Shown here: positions 12,229-24,995 of the stretch, in pieces
Numbering within the stretch: the stretch's first letter is position 1
Layout of the letters: each line of letters opens with the position of its first letter
DNA from: Trichosphaerium sp. ATCC 40318
Lineage: Eukaryota > Discosea > Flabellinia > Trichosidae
Length of the DNA: 64,000 nucleotides
NCBI GenBank assembly: GCA_038496445.1
Contig: JALMLS010000325.1
Location: 1 to 64,000 of the forward strand
Direction: 5' to 3'
Notes under the pieces: model-generated
Databases searched by the model: none
What the model was told of the DNA's origin: nothing
The model's input: the letters and a program-made list of their open reading frames with translations, nothing else
Position numbers and translations under genes: made by a program

Positions 12229-12871
12229 ATTCTAACAAATCAAAAGAGAGCGAAGGCTCTTATTTTATAAAATGGTTTTGGTTTTTCTGAAACCAATCCT
12301 TTTTTGTACCTTTAATAAAAGTAGTTTCCTTTTTATTTTTGACAGCTTTTGAGAAAATTGCGCCAAATAGTTTTGTTGAACACCTGTTTTGTGTGCAATA
12401 GCTTGTAGCTCATGGGACGTAAAATTACTTTCTTTGGCTTTGTACCGGCTTACAAAGACTGGAAGGCTTTATATGATGCTTTTAGGTGTAGAACTGTAAC
12501 TAAAATAATATTTCATATTGTTTGTATGTGCTTCTATCACGTGATACAAATTGGTAAATATTAGAAACTCTACCTTACATAATAATAGTCTTAATGAATG
12601 TTGCGTCTAAAGTAGCAATAGAAGGAGAGGACCGTAAGAATGCGTTTAGATAAAGAAAGAGTAGATTTTGGATACCTTGGGAAGAACAGAAGAAGGCAAA
12701 GCAACCGGCAATCTAGAACAATACTTTATAGAAAAAGATTACATGCAACTACTGATTTGGCGACTGAAGAACTCACAATTGTAAATGCTCTTTTCATTGA
12801 AGCTTCTATTGAGTTTCTCATAGACTTATGACATTTATTCGGCTTACATTCAAGATTGGTTTTAATACCAG
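12229..12871. other. Intergenic region after SibA-like gene
   Basis: AATAAA lies near 12313, a plausible polyadenylation signal. A 63-codon frame at 12640-12831 (MRLDKERVDFGYLGKNRRRQ...) has no recognised domain and is not called a gene. A CACGTG site lies near 12538. Confidence 0.45.
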
Positions 12872-13664
12872 ATGGATAATACTCATAGAGAAGCACTGCG
12901 AGTGTATTTGTACATTGGAAAGGGTACTGGAGGTAAAGGTACAGCAGTGTTTCAACAACTATTCTTTGACTAACACAACAAAAAAAAACCAGGACCTAAC
13001 AATGTTAAGACTATACTCAGCAATCACGGGTGCACTGTAACATGTGTTAAGACGCTAGAAAGGGATCTTAATGTTTTAAATTACGACATAGTCATATTCC
13101 CAGGAGGTTCACAAGTACAACAAAGCAATACTATAGGAAGTGAAGGGAAGACAATTGTAAAAAGCTTTGTAGAAAACGGCGGAGGTACACTCCCATTTTG
13201 GATCCACATAGCTTAAACTTGATATAGGGTATTTTGGCATATGTGCGGGAGCATTCTTGGGTACCTCAAATCCTCAGTATGGTATTGGATTACTCTCAAT
13301 TCTTGCAAACAGAAAAATACCTAAAAATGAACCTGAGATTTCAGGAGAGATTCAAATGAAAACGTGCATTGAAGGTTTCTTTAGTAAAAATCACGTGATA
13401 TCATGCAAATATCATAACGGTCCTCTGTTTCCAAAGTATAATATACCTGAAGGTATAGAGACAATGGCAGAAGTTAGTAAAGGCGCAGGATCAAAAAAAT
13501 CAGCCAAAAACATGTTTAAGATGGGATGTATAGTACGAGGTACATGTGGTAAGGGTAAAGTTGTACTATGTGGACCACATCCAGAGACTTCCAGTGATTT
13601 AGATGAATTTACCTGGAATATGATAGAGCAGGTAGCAAACAAGAGTGGCGATAGTGTAGCTTGA
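12872..13664 (+). CDS. BPL_N / class I glutamine amidotransferase-like protein
   Basis: Three exons: 12872 to about 12921 (MDNTHREALRVYLYIGKG), about 12994-13184 (PNNVKTILSNHGCTV..., YDIVIFPGGSQVQQ), and about 13231-13664 (YFGICAGAFLGT... to stop). The GGxG-like PGG segment and GICAGAF nucleophile elbow (Cys) match the N-terminal domain of biotin-protein ligase (Pfam PF09825), a glutamine-amidotransferase-like fold. No biotin-ligase catalytic domain follows, so it is a stand-alone version about 230 residues long. Its substrate is unknown. It sits 640 bp downstream of the SibA-like gene on the same strand. Fold assignment is fairly sure; biochemical role is not. Confidence 0.7.
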
Positions 13665-14263
13665 TATGAAAAAACAAATTGTACCAATCAAGCATTGCAA
13701 GCGAATGTGGTATCTGCTTTTTCTGTACACACGTTGATATCAATAAATGAATATTGTAAAAATTAGAAGCAGATACACACGTTCAAGACACCAACGACAT
13801 GTGAGGAAAGGAGAAATCATCGCACAAACTGTTGTTTTTATTTGTCCGAGAAGAAGTAATCGGGTTTTTATAGAAGGTTTCAACTAGCTTACATTTCGTG
13901 TGGTAGTTGTGTGATGCATCAAATTAGCATCATGGTGTAAATGCGCGTTATTGCCGCCATCAGTTAAGGTAACAATAAGCTGTTAAAAGGTTAGTTGAGG
14001 TTAGGAGTGTAGCTCTTTGTTTGCTTGGCTATTTTTGGCGTACAGCTGGCACATTTGGGCGTCTGTTGCAGTTAAACTCGTCTACAGCAAGCTGTATACC
14101 ACATCCAATACAAGCAAATCCTCTGCGTTTGCTACAACCTCTTTTGACCACGCTTGACTCCCAACCCGTTTTATTTGAAGCGAATACGCTATTTAAAGCA
14201 AGCACACGCGAATACTGACACCAAGGAGTGCTTTACACTACTTTTGAAGCTTCAATTTAACAA
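13665..14263. other. Intergenic region with inverted gene fragment
   Basis: Apart from the inverted SibA-like fragment at 13946-14136, which has its own entry, nothing else is supported here. Confidence 0.5.
13946..14136 (-). pseudogene. Inverted partial copy of the SibA-like VWA exon
   Basis: Read on the minus strand this stretch matches about 8975-9180 of the SibA-like gene. Shared features are the exon part encoding GCGIQLAVDEL, the following intron (shortened, missing part of the A-rich tract), the TTAGTTGAGG block and the start of the next exon (TTATTGTTACCTTAACTGA). Scattered substitutions and small gaps show it is decayed, and it has no flanking coding exons. It is a small inverted duplication about 5 kb from its source. 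An intron copy is included, so it arose from DNA and not from a spliced transcript. Confidence 0.88.
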
Positions 14264-17151
14264 ATGGGCACAACTTCAAGTAAAACCAAACGTGTGAGTG
14301 CTCCAAGCAACAAAAATGCGAAGGACAATAAGAAAAACGAAGAAGTGAGTCTTAAGGCCAACAAAAACACAATTGTTTCAGTTCGTTTACTAATTTAACG
14401 ATTGTAGCCCGAAGAATACAAATTCGGCCATTCTGCGATGCTTTTGCCTGTCTTTGAGTGTAAACGAGGCGGTAGGCATTAACTGAAACGCGTTTTGAAC
14501 TTTTATCGCTGAAACTTGCTTTGTCTAAGGAAGAACGATACTTTCCCGCTCTGGGAGTACTAATGACTTGGGTTACAATTCTAAAATTTCATTTTTCTGG
14601 ATACCTCATGAGGACTCTTGGATCACTACACAACAAGATTATGGCGAGCTTAAAATAGCTCCCTTGGAGTACGTAAAAAAAAATGTCACTATTTATAGTG
14701 TTACATTTTGTGAAGCGAAATGATAAGGAAACGAAACCATTTCCAATTTTTTTATTTTTTTTTTTGCAAACAAGAGCTTAGATCAGTTTTGTTCAAACGT
14801 TTGAACGACTTTTTGTGTTGAAGTATCAATATTAAATAGTAAGAAAAGTTCCATTAAACTCTCACGTGATTATACCACCCCTTAATGAACTGAAAGCGAA
14901 AAAAAAAAATTGTTTTGTTTACAAATTGAAACACATGATTGCTTGTTTTGACTTGTTTGATGTTCGCGTTCGAGATGTTTCTCTTTTTATAATTCTTTAA
15001 TATGTTACTTACCATTGACATTTAAGTGCCAAACTCCAAAAGATAACATTTCCAAAGAAAGAGCTTTGGAGACCTACACCAATAACAGACTTTGATACCA
15101 TAAAATCTCATTTGATGTACCTTCGAGATGCTAGTGCGAACTCAGATACAATGATCCTAGTTGGATCTCGAGCAGCCAACCACCACATGAAGACTGTAGT
15201 ACCAATATCTAAAACAGTACGTACTAAAACAAATGTCAGCACAATGCAAAGCAGCTTACTTTTTTTCAGACAGATTGGGATATAGTCGCCTCATCTCACA
15301 CTCTTTTACGTCTTTTAAAGCACGTGAAGGACCGTATTAAGAAAATAGAACTATTCAAAGAGAAAGGGACATTCGTACATTGCGTTATAGAGCGTGACCA
15401 TAACGATGAATCAAGTGGAGAAGATGGGGACATTATTTGCGATTTTGAAGTTTCAGAAAAAATAACTGATTCTGCTTCTCTGATTTTAGTCATTGGTAGA
15501 GATTTGACTTCAAAAATACCTTTCCCTGGTGTATCAAGTAATAAGTTTAAGCTTGCTGTATCTTCTTGGTCAATGCTTCTTGCTATTTGTAGATCACATC
15601 TTCATTGTTCTATAAAATGGCAGAAGCATATACGAAGGTATAGTGATATGATTAAAGCAAGGGAAAATCTGAAGGAAGCAAATGATGTTCAAAAATTGGA
15701 CAGTGATTTGATTAATAAGATGTTTGGTCAGAGATTACTTGAGTCTTTACGTATACATCATTGTTGCGTGGAGTTTGCTGATTGTAAGAGGTAACGTATC
15801 TTTTTTAGAATCGACGAAAAATCCAAAGAAAAAAAATTTGTTGATTTGATTGGTTTTTTTTTTCTTTCACCTTTCTTTCTCTAACTTTTGCTTCTTTCCT
15901 CTTTGACTTTTTTTGTCTACTTTTTTGGTACAGCCGTGTATACTTCTACAAGGTTCATCAGCATTTGCAAAAAATGTCAATTATTACAAAAGTTTGCATG
16001 CCAAGCAAAAACTTTCAAAAAAATTTTTTTTTTTTTTTCCATTTTTCTTATTGCTTATCCTTGTCTTTAGCGTCCCTCTTTCCGTGCTATTTTGTGAAGA
16101 AGATATAGAAGAAGTTTGTACGATTATAACAGTGTGTTCATCTGATGTGAAAGTATTACGAGAGTCGTCATTCTGCTTGTTGACGAACCCTCAAAGGATC
16201 AAACTTGTTTGTTTTATGATTAAGTACATTCAAACATCACATCCTTCTCTACAAGATTGTTCAAAGAAAAAAGCACTTGAATGGATAGTCACGTGCGTTG
16301 ATTTTTATTAAAACATTAAATGCTCAAAAAGAGTTATTAGTTGCGGTCCAGCAAAGTGGATAAGTGATTTTATAATCGACACGTGCGATGATATAGTCCA
16401 AGCAGAAAAAGGGAAAAAAAAAGGAAAAGAAAAAAAACCTTCGCCAATCTCTTTAAAAGATGTCATCGCAGAGCTCTTTATAGAGTTACCAACAGAGATA
16501 AACTTGATGATACTATCAAACTTACCTACAGAAACTATTAGTAACTCGTTGAAAAACGTATGTAAGTCGTGGATGGTGATCACTTCCGATGACAAAGTCT
16601 GGCAAATGATTTACCGACTTAAAGGATTCGATGATGGTGCTACTCTTCAAGCTGAAAATCACTGGAAGTCCCTTTGTATATACAAAACATACTCACCTGA
16701 AACAATGACACAATCGAGCGTTGATCATACAATCAAAATACAGACATACGACGTGAGTAAAATATTGAACATAGCAAAAACATGGACACAAAAAGCTTTC
16801 TCAAGCAGTTATTTTGAGCCGTTGAATATCAAGTCAACAAAGAGACTACAAGTCATCCTCAAGTCAACTTTTGTTGATAGTAATGGGGATTATATCATTT
16901 GTTTACCAGAAAAGAAAGAACCGTTAAGAATGGTTATTAGCATGAGGAGTGGAGAATATGGGAATTCAAGGTTTAGCTACAACAGAAAGATGGTTTCAAT
17001 TCAGTCCAATTTTGGCTTTTCTGCTAATTTTGATGGAGCTGGTGTAAATGGTAAACAGCTGGGTGGGTGGAACCTTGACGAATCAACGATAGGTCAACAA
17101 ATATGGTCGCAGGTACGGGAAGATGAACTTGTAGAAAAAAATCTTTTTTGA
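14264..17151 (+). CDS. Nucleotidyltransferase-like protein with C-terminal F-box
   Basis: Starts MGTTSSKTKRVSAPSNKN, with Gly2 and Ser6 fitting an N-myristoylation signal. Later exons give MILVGSRAANHH then, across an intron, TDWDIVASSHTLLRLLKHV: the GS-x-DxD pattern of polymerase-beta-type nucleotidyltransferases, with a further acidic cluster (GEDGDIICDFEV) that could supply the third Asp. The largest N-terminal-half exon is about 15271-15791. The last long exon (about 16330-17151) carries an F-box-like motif, FIELPTEINLMILSNLP, followed by WQMIYRLKGF and about 170 residues without a recognised fold. F-box proteins recruit targets to SCF ubiquitin ligases. Joining the first exons (14264-14700) to the rest is likely but not proven. 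What the nucleotidyltransferase would modify is unknown. Confidence 0.65.
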
Positions 17152-17619
17152 AATTTTTAAGTCAAAAAACGGTCTAATGTTTGTTTGTCTTTAGGACTAC
17201 GTCCCAAGTTTAAAGTTGCCGAAATATCTTGTCATAGCGTTTGTTATTTGTATAATGAAAGATAGCGCTAGTTTTATTTCGCATATGAAGGTTCATTTTT
17301 AGAGGACACACATGGAAACAACTTCACCAACTAATAATAAAAAAAAAGTGCAAAAAACTAGTAACTTTTTTCTACCTTTGCAAGAAAGTCATGGAATGTT
17401 TCTTGTAATTTTAATGCCTTACCTGAACCAATAAATCATATAATTTAACCAAACAATTATAAATAATGCAACATACCCTTCACGATCAAAAAAATAAAAA
17501 ATCGTCTTTTTACATTTTTTTTTATTTCAAAAAGGTCCTAAGTAGACTCTTTTGTTTGTTTCAACAAGTACCCTTGTTTAAAAATCTATAAATTACCGTT
17601 AAAAAATATACCAACGTAT
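17152..17619. other. Convergent intergenic region
   Basis: AT-rich spacer between two genes that converge. No coding signal seen; presumably holds both 3' UTRs. Confidence 0.5.
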
Positions 17620-19030
17620 TCATATATAATTACCATGTGTTGTTTCGACAATAGCAAAATCAGGCTGCTTCCACTCTTGAGTATTAGGTTTTGCTTGAAA
17701 AACTATTTTGTAAGAAACAACTTATTGATGTACTCTTTTTGACTTACCTCTCTCTTTAAGGCCTTGTCCGAAATTACGGTAGCATAATAATGTAAAGAAA
17801 AAGACTAATACACGTGTACCAATTGCTGATGCTGCAACAAGGAGAGTCGGTACAAAAAACAGATCACTAAAAAAATGACAAACAAATTAACAAAATAATA
17901 CCATTGGATGACTTACTTGTTGACTGGTCCATAAGCCTTTACAAATAAAATACCCTTTCCTACAATATAAACAGGAATGGCAAAACTCAAGATAATAAAT
18001 GAGAGCAAGAGAGGAATATTCTCATCACGAACCTAACAACTTGTCAAAAAACATACAGCCTTTCAAAAAAACGTGAAATGACTTACAGTGTACCAACCCA
18101 TAACAGCCCATACAAAGTTTAATAACACAATAACTATTTCGAATATGAGCTCAGGACCTATTAGAGAACTTTAGCAATAAAAGAAATATACCATGCACGC
18201 AAGAACCTGAAACAAATGAATCATTTCCTTCACCATATAAAAATAAACCAACCATCAAAACAAGTAGAATTTCACATAAAATATCAATCCGTAGGAAAGT
18301 TAGCAATATCTGGTATACTCTATACATGCGTATAAGTTGTGTATCAGCACCAACTCTCTTATAAACACGCCTAGGACGATAAGAACGGAAGAATTTTTCA
18401 AAAAAATTCTCACCATCCAAAATTCTTCATAAGAAGAACAGAAGAAATCACTGTAAGCGGATACAATATCACTACTATAACTAAGCGTGATATATAAGCT
18501 TCTCTAAACTCCCCTGTTTGATTCTATTGTTTACAAAATTTTATCACGTGACTGATTAACGCTGTGTGAAGGGTACCTGTTGAAAAAACTGATAAACGAT
18601 ATAAAACATGTTCGTTGTAAGTGCGACAATAAAAGCTATTATCTCCCAATGATTCTCTTCCCAAACCTTTAAAACGTTAAATATTTTGTTCTCCCATAAA
18701 TACACTGAAGGTCACGTACGCCATGTATAGCCGTAATGAGAATAAAAAGCCATAAAACGATGAGAATAACACCAAGTTCTGTTTGCCTCCCTGGTTCTTT
18801 GACCTAACCTCTTTTTTAGCGTCACTTGGCAACGTCACGTGTGGAACAAGTGTTTTTACCATTAAAAATATTGTTAAGCATAACGGTATAGCTACAATAG
18901 CTACCATAAGTACAAGAAAGGTATAAACCAGTATTTTATCTTTAGTGTATCCCATAGCCGAAAACTGGAAACCAAACACACTTGTGAAAAAAAGCCAAAA
19001 AGTAAACTTCTGCAAGTCAGCAAAAATCAA
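17620..19030 (-). CDS. Multi-pass membrane protein, unknown family
   Basis: Read from 19030: MIFADLQKFTFWLFFTSVFG, then several hydrophobic spans (ILVYTFLVLMVAIVAIPLCL; LVLFSSFYGFLFSLRLYMAY; WEIIAFIVALTTNMFYIVYQ), a basic cytosolic stretch (FFRSYRPRRVYKRVGADTQL), then more spans (DILCEILLVLMVGLFLY; IFEIVIVLLNFVWAVMGWY; IPLLLSFIILSFAIPVYIVG; LFFVPTLLVAASAIGTRVLV) and a short hydrophilic tail ending ETTHGNYI at 17620. About seven exons and eight predicted spans. No channel, transporter or receptor signature is visible, so no function is assigned. Exon junctions near 18420-18660 are uncertain; the start could be further upstream. Confidence 0.65.
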
Positions 19031-20122
19031 AGTAATTTGTCGTTGAGTAAAGTTTTATCACATGTGAAAGGGTGACTATCTATGTGGTTTTGATGAAGGT
19101 ACATTGGTAAACACGTGATACAATTATGAATGAAGATGTGGATCATTTGCAATTCAAAAAGTCGTCTTTAAATACATAAGTAGCTTGTGTGGCTACGCTA
19201 TAGCCACAAATACCAAGCCTCCACTCATCCAACAATTAACCTCGGTTCGCTCTTTATGATAATTCAACATCTAACAAACTTGCGAATACAACACAAGTGA
19301 CGATGTTTGTAACAGAAACTTTTATTAAGTTTGTTTACATTAACAAGAAGATGTTCTAGTTCTTGTGTTCCGGTTTTTTCATGATAGCATTGACTACTTC
19401 AATCTCCCAGTCTGCCATTTCATGGTTTTCAGCTTGAGGGGTTGGTTCACTGGCATTCAAAGGGAAGTATAGTGGGGTTTACCATCTTTGTCAATTTCCT
19501 ATCCACTTATTTGCCATTTTTTCGTGTCTTTCACTAGCCAAGAAGAATGATTCTTTTTGACATATTCCAGAGCGACGTCATGCTTGGATCCTCCCTTAGT
19601 TACTTGAAGTGATTCACTAGGTACAAGAATAGCAGTAGTTTGAAGTGTTCGTATACTAAAAGACACGTGAAATCTTTTTTTGTTTTCTTCGTTGTCTTTG
19701 GTACTTTTTGAACGACATATTTCTTTGATATTTTGATTGATTCAAGTGATGTTTTAATATTCTGTGCTCCTTTTTTATGTCTTCAAAAAGCTTTGCTTCG
19801 AATTGCTTTTTATTCTTTCCACTTTTAGTCTGTTTCTATTCAGTAAAAACTCCGTTAATTAGCCCATTGCTGAGGACAAGCTCATCTAGCATCGGTATCA
19901 TAAGGTCACCCCGCACTAAAACCGCCATTGTTGATCACGTTATTCGATAACTTGAATTACAACAAGGTCAATAGGACTACACAACAGATGGACATGAGGT
20001 TTTTTGATTAGAAAAAGTCTCAAACATAGAGTAGTGCTTCTCCGCAACAAACCTACCCAACTCTTTAATTTGTGGGCATGTTATTGGTAAAAGTGTTAGG
20101 GTTTTTATTTATGTATTTTTTT
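19031..20122. other. Intergenic region with decayed gene
   Basis: CACGTG sites occur near 19110 and 19660. The only coding trace is the broken frame at 19356-19940, listed separately. Confidence 0.45.
19356..19940 (-). pseudogene. Decayed or mis-spliced gene, unknown family
   Basis: On the minus strand there are coding-looking pieces in different frames: MAVLVRGDLMIPMLDELVLS (from about 19929), a lysine-rich stretch, SLQVTKGGSKHDVALEYVKK followed by NHSSWLVKDTKKWQISG and a stop, then EIDKDGKPHYTSL, then NHEMADWEIEVVNAIMKKPE near the end. The stops between them are not flanked by convincing intron ends. I read this as a small gene broken by frameshifts; an alternative is an intact gene with introns I could not place. 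No family recognised. Confidence 0.4.
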
Positions 20123-23100
20123 TTAAAGGACTCTGTTTCTAATATCTTCCAATTTTTTGTTCACCTCATTTACAGATCTCTCCAAACTTTTAGCAATACG
20201 TTGTTGTGACTCATTACGAAGTTCTGAGAATTGCTCACACAAGTCACCATCAATGACAGACTACAAATATTGTAAGAAAATAAGAAAAAAATAAGAAAAA
20301 AAGAAAACGGAAACCGGTTTTCCCAAAACATACCTTCACAGGGTAGTAGAATGAGCGGAAGACTTCATGTCTTCTTCCACAAATAGGAGGATTCTCTTGC
20401 TTTACATTGATCTCAAGATGACTGAAAAAGTCAACATCCTCGCGATTCTCGAACGGAACCAAAACTCCTGAGTAAAAAAGTTAGTAAAAAGTAAACTTAA
20501 ACGTGATAAAGAAATTCCAATTGTGTTAAAGTCATACCGACTGCTCCAAGAACTGTAGTATAGAGAAGACTCTGAACGCCACCAGGAGTTAAATTACACT
20601 TGGTTAGGTGTGTAATAGTCTCTCCTACATAGAAATGCGCTTGTGGTTTCAACTATAAAAAACAAGTAAGAACCAAATCTTTACGCGTTATAGATAAAGC
20701 AATGGATGTGGTTTAAAACGAGTTTGTAGTGCACAATACATGCGCTTAGATAATGATAGCAAGAATTACCTTAAAAGGAGCTGAATTGAGGTAGCTCTTT
20801 GTCCAAGCAATGACATCACCAACAGGGTTGTTATCTAACTCTTCTTCAACCTCGTCCGGCAATCTCAAGATAGATATCGTTCCAAACTTATCTCCAAATG
20901 CAACAGTATTGTAATCAAGTACACAGACACTTGTGAGCCACTTTGGGCAGGTATCATCTGCGAAAATGTACAACATGTTATCGGTTCGATTATACTTTAC
21001 AAATAATACTGATTCAGCCAAATCACCGACATAAATGCGATCACCTTGTGTATCAAGAGATACAATAAACGTAGGAAATTTCTACAAAAAAGAGTTGGTA
21101 AGACGAGAGAACAAAAACGAGTCAAGACTATTAAACGCCGAGAAAAAAAAACGACGTAGAAGAGACAATAAATTTCAAGATTTCATTTCTTAACGTACCC
21201 TGCTTTCACATTTTCTGAGGACTTTCTTCTTACCCAGATCGTATATTCTCAGAGTGTTATCAACACCTGCAAGTAGACGACCTTGGAAAGCGCATAGAGC
21301 ACCAGGTATACCGTCTATTTCTGTTCTGTGAAGTAGGTTGAGTTTACCAGGTGGAGAGTTGCTAATGCTGAATACATATATGTAACCACATTTACAAGAC
21401 CGTGGTTGGAACTTCATGTCCCTCACAGTACCAACAACAACAAAAACCTCACTGCGTGAGTGGAAAACACAAGTGCACATACTAGGCGTATACATTAGTA
21501 TTGTAGAAGAAAGTAAAAACAACAAAAAAAAGTTTTGCCACTTTGAAGTGACTTAAAGCGTTAGTTCATTAAGCAGTACCTTATGGCGCTCTCATTATCT
21601 ACGAACTCATGTACATCAAGCGTCTTCTTTGATAACGGATCATAGACGCGTACACAAGAAGCCCAAGTACCAAGGTTTGGACGTGGTGGACCAAGAGCAC
21701 GATCACGATCTTCAAGCTCTTCGTCCTCTTGCTGTTCATTTGGCACATCATCTGTTTCCATATCATCACCTTCTTGTTTTATTTCCTCCTCACAATTTTT
21801 TCTTTCAGCCCAAGGGTACATTAGATGATCAGATTCAATAGTAACGAGTAGATTTGTCGTAGGATGAATCTCGAATTTTCTCGGTGTGTAACGTAGAGGA
21901 ATTTCTGTTTGATTGAATAAATCACCTGAATGATCTACAGCAAAGATTCTAGGATGACTTTTAGCAAACAGAGTTTTTGTAGAGAGAAGAAAAAAAAACA
22001 GTCCAATGAACGCGAAAAGTGATGCAACAGCGTGTAAAGCTTTGAGATGTAGTTGTTACGTACCTTAGAGACTTTTTGGTGAGACCTATGACACCTTCTG
22101 GACATTGCTCTGAAGAGAAGCACGCAGCATACTCAAGAGGTACATAAGACAATGGCACCATTATCACCCGAGATTGGTACGTGTAGCATAACCAACTACG
22201 CGTAGATAGAGCCAAAAGTCCGGTCTTTTCGCCCAATTTCATTGTGAATAATTTTACGGGTTTGGTACCCAAAAACCGAGTCCGCGTATCGGATAACTGA
22301 CCTGTTACTTCATCCAATCTTGCTCTCAAGAGCAATCCATTAGCGGTACCAACGTTCAAGTAGAGCATTGAAGCAAATTCGATTATAGCCAAGGAAGTAG
22401 CCTTTGAAGGAAGAAGCTGCATTGATAGCGACTCCATACAGTCTGACGCAGCTAAACTGTACACTCGGACCTTATTATCCGTAAAAGAAACAGCCAAAAA
22501 TCGTGACCGAACTTTACCTTGTAGAGGCGGTATGGTCATAGCTGATATCTCTGATCCAACATTTTTTGTCATTACTTCTTCGAGTTGACCTGTTTGATCC
22601 AACTCAAAGTAAACAACATCACCACCACGAAGTGCAATAGCTACTTGACGTTGATTGGAAGCGCATGCAACAATTTTTGTGCCACCTGGACACTTCCACT
22701 CGGAGGTACGCTTATCAGCACGAATATGGCGTAAACCACCATCGTAGATTTGCAAGAACGAGTCTTCACCAAGAAGTGAAACACTCATTGTGGTTACTGT
22801 ACCGAGGAAGCCTGAATCAGTGACTTCTTCTACTTTATCGCTAATCTCAAGAACGAGTGTGCCGTTGTAGAAAGATACAATGATGTATTTATCAAATTCA
22901 TCTAGTACCAAAACGTCAGCACAACGTAGTTTAGTGTAGAAAATAATTCAAAAAAATAAAATAGTTTCTGAGGTTTTCTTGAGTAACAACTCTCGTTGAC
23001 TTGGTTACGTACCATCTGCTGTGCTTTTAACTGTCCATACACCTGTTGGTGTTGCCTCTGGAAGACCAGATTCCTTTAAGTGATTCACAGAGATACCATG

Positions 23101-24995
23101 ACGAAGAACAGCCAATGCAGAGCTACGTCCACGTCCGCATGCACAATATATTTGAGGAGTTTCTGTTTTGTCAAGATTTAGAACTTTAGCAGCTGTAATA
23201 GGAGCTAAACTAGCCATTTTATCGATAGGATCAAGATTTTGTAGAGCGCGCGGGTTGAAATATCTGTTTACATCATCACCATCTATTGTGAAAGTCTCAT
23301 CCTCGCCATCACCAATATTCTAGACATTAAAAATGAGCTAACACATCTTTCAAACAAGAAAAGAAAATCGCGCGTAGTTGATTTGAATCATTCAAAAAGT
23401 TTCTCAAGGATTTTGTTTTCCAACGCATCGTTTGTTGTATTGTATGCAAATACAGGTAAATTCTTCGCTATTGTAAAAAAAAAACGTACCTGAAATTGGT
23501 ACAAGTAGTGATCTTTGAACTCTGCAGCCAAGAAGAGGAATCCTGTCTTGATAACACATAATCCAATAGCAACAGGTACAGTATCGAAATAACTTATATT
23601 AACTTTGTATACTTCATCACCTTCGTAGTCCAAAGTAACCTTGTATAAATCGCCATATTCGCTTTGTAGAAGAATAAAAAACAAATCTTTCTGTTTATGT
23701 GAAGCAACAGCTGTTATAAGTAATCCGCGATCCTGAGGTACGTGCTTTCTTCTAGGTATACGCACACGCACTTCCTCATGCTCATCGTTAATATAGACAA
23801 CATAATCCTCACTAGTATACAGAACACCACTAGGCCCATCACTTCCTCCAGGGACAGTCACTAGTTTGTATGCAGTTCTATCAATCGTAGTAGACCATTT
23901 TCTTACCTACGCGTAGCGGTTAAAAAATTAATCATTATTTTAATTTTTGCTATGAGCTCTTTGATTTGTTTTACAGTTGTAAGCCAACGACACACCACTC
24001 AAAAAAAAATTGCACTGGTACGTACAACATGATTAAGACCCAAATCTAACTCATAATAAGTCAAGACCTTTTCTGCTTCAGCAACAGCCTCTCCAGTTGG
24101 ATCTTCATCAGCCTCAGCATGATCCATTTCAATAGCAGCGAATACAGGATTATTAAACCTAAACGAGAAAAAAAAAAAAGATGAGAAAAATAGTACAGTC
24201 CAGTTACTCAAAGAACAAGGAAACAAAGGTTTACCTTTGAAGCGTTATTTTTTTTTTCAAATTCAAAAAAAAAAAAGTGTACATACCCTACATCAACGGC
24301 TGCGATATCAAAACATACTGTATGTTGTTTATTAGATTCCAGAGGTGAAGATATAGTAAGATTAGCGGCTCCATCTCTGTTCAGGACGTAAATCAATTTT
24401 TGCTTCTCAACAGCAGCAATCATTACTGCACGGCCTTTTGGATCTGCTGCTAGGTACTCTCCAGGTACAATACGTCTACAACCTGTTTTACCAAACATTT
24501 CTTCGTGAATCTTTTCAAAAGCTTCTGTTTCGGCATTCACCTTCAAAACTACTACTTTACCACTGTCGCTGCCAACTACAATGTAATCCGTACGGCCACC
24601 TGACGGAGTCAATAAAAAACTTTCAAATCAAAAATAAAAAGTAACTTGGAGCGTCACAATATGTTCAAAGGTACTTTCAGTGCGTAACGATGGGAAATTA
24701 GCCGTTTCTTTTTGAGGTCAGAATTTTTTACGCACCTGTGAGTCTGAAGGGTACTAGTGAACGAACTAAGCCGAATGCGTTTGTCGAAATGATTGTTTGT
24801 ACACGTCCGTAATCATCAGGCCTCAAAAGTTCTAATATTCTTCCTCTCGCTACCACAATCTCCTGGGCCTATGAAACAATTAAAATCTCAACAAAAAACA
24901 GTCATACGTGCCTTAGGGGCGCTAAAATTGCCTGCAGCGCACGCATTGATAGCCGTAGGCTTACAAAGCGTAGCGTTATACAAATACATGGCCAT
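20123..24995 (-). CDS. SF3B3: Splicing factor 3B subunit 3 (SF3B3/SAP130)
   Basis: The start [20 protein letters not shown], then [21 protein letters not shown] and [20 protein letters not shown], matches the N-terminal beta-propeller of SF3b subunit 3, part of the U2 snRNP that recognises the branch point. Later exons include [78 protein letters not shown], and the C-terminal CPSF_A part [14 protein letters not shown] ending at 20123. About 12 exons over 4.9 kb; the longest runs about 22068-22905. The full family length (about 1200 residues) appears present. The first intron seems to use a GC donor (AAG/GCACGT, near 24908-24914), because it keeps K-AQEIVV in register with the family. There is no CACGTG in this gene, unlike most of the window. 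Confidence 0.95.

Noticed and set aside
12872-13664. Full biotin-protein ligase
   Set aside because: Only the N-terminal amidotransferase-like part is present; no GRGRxxR biotin-AMP motif follows.
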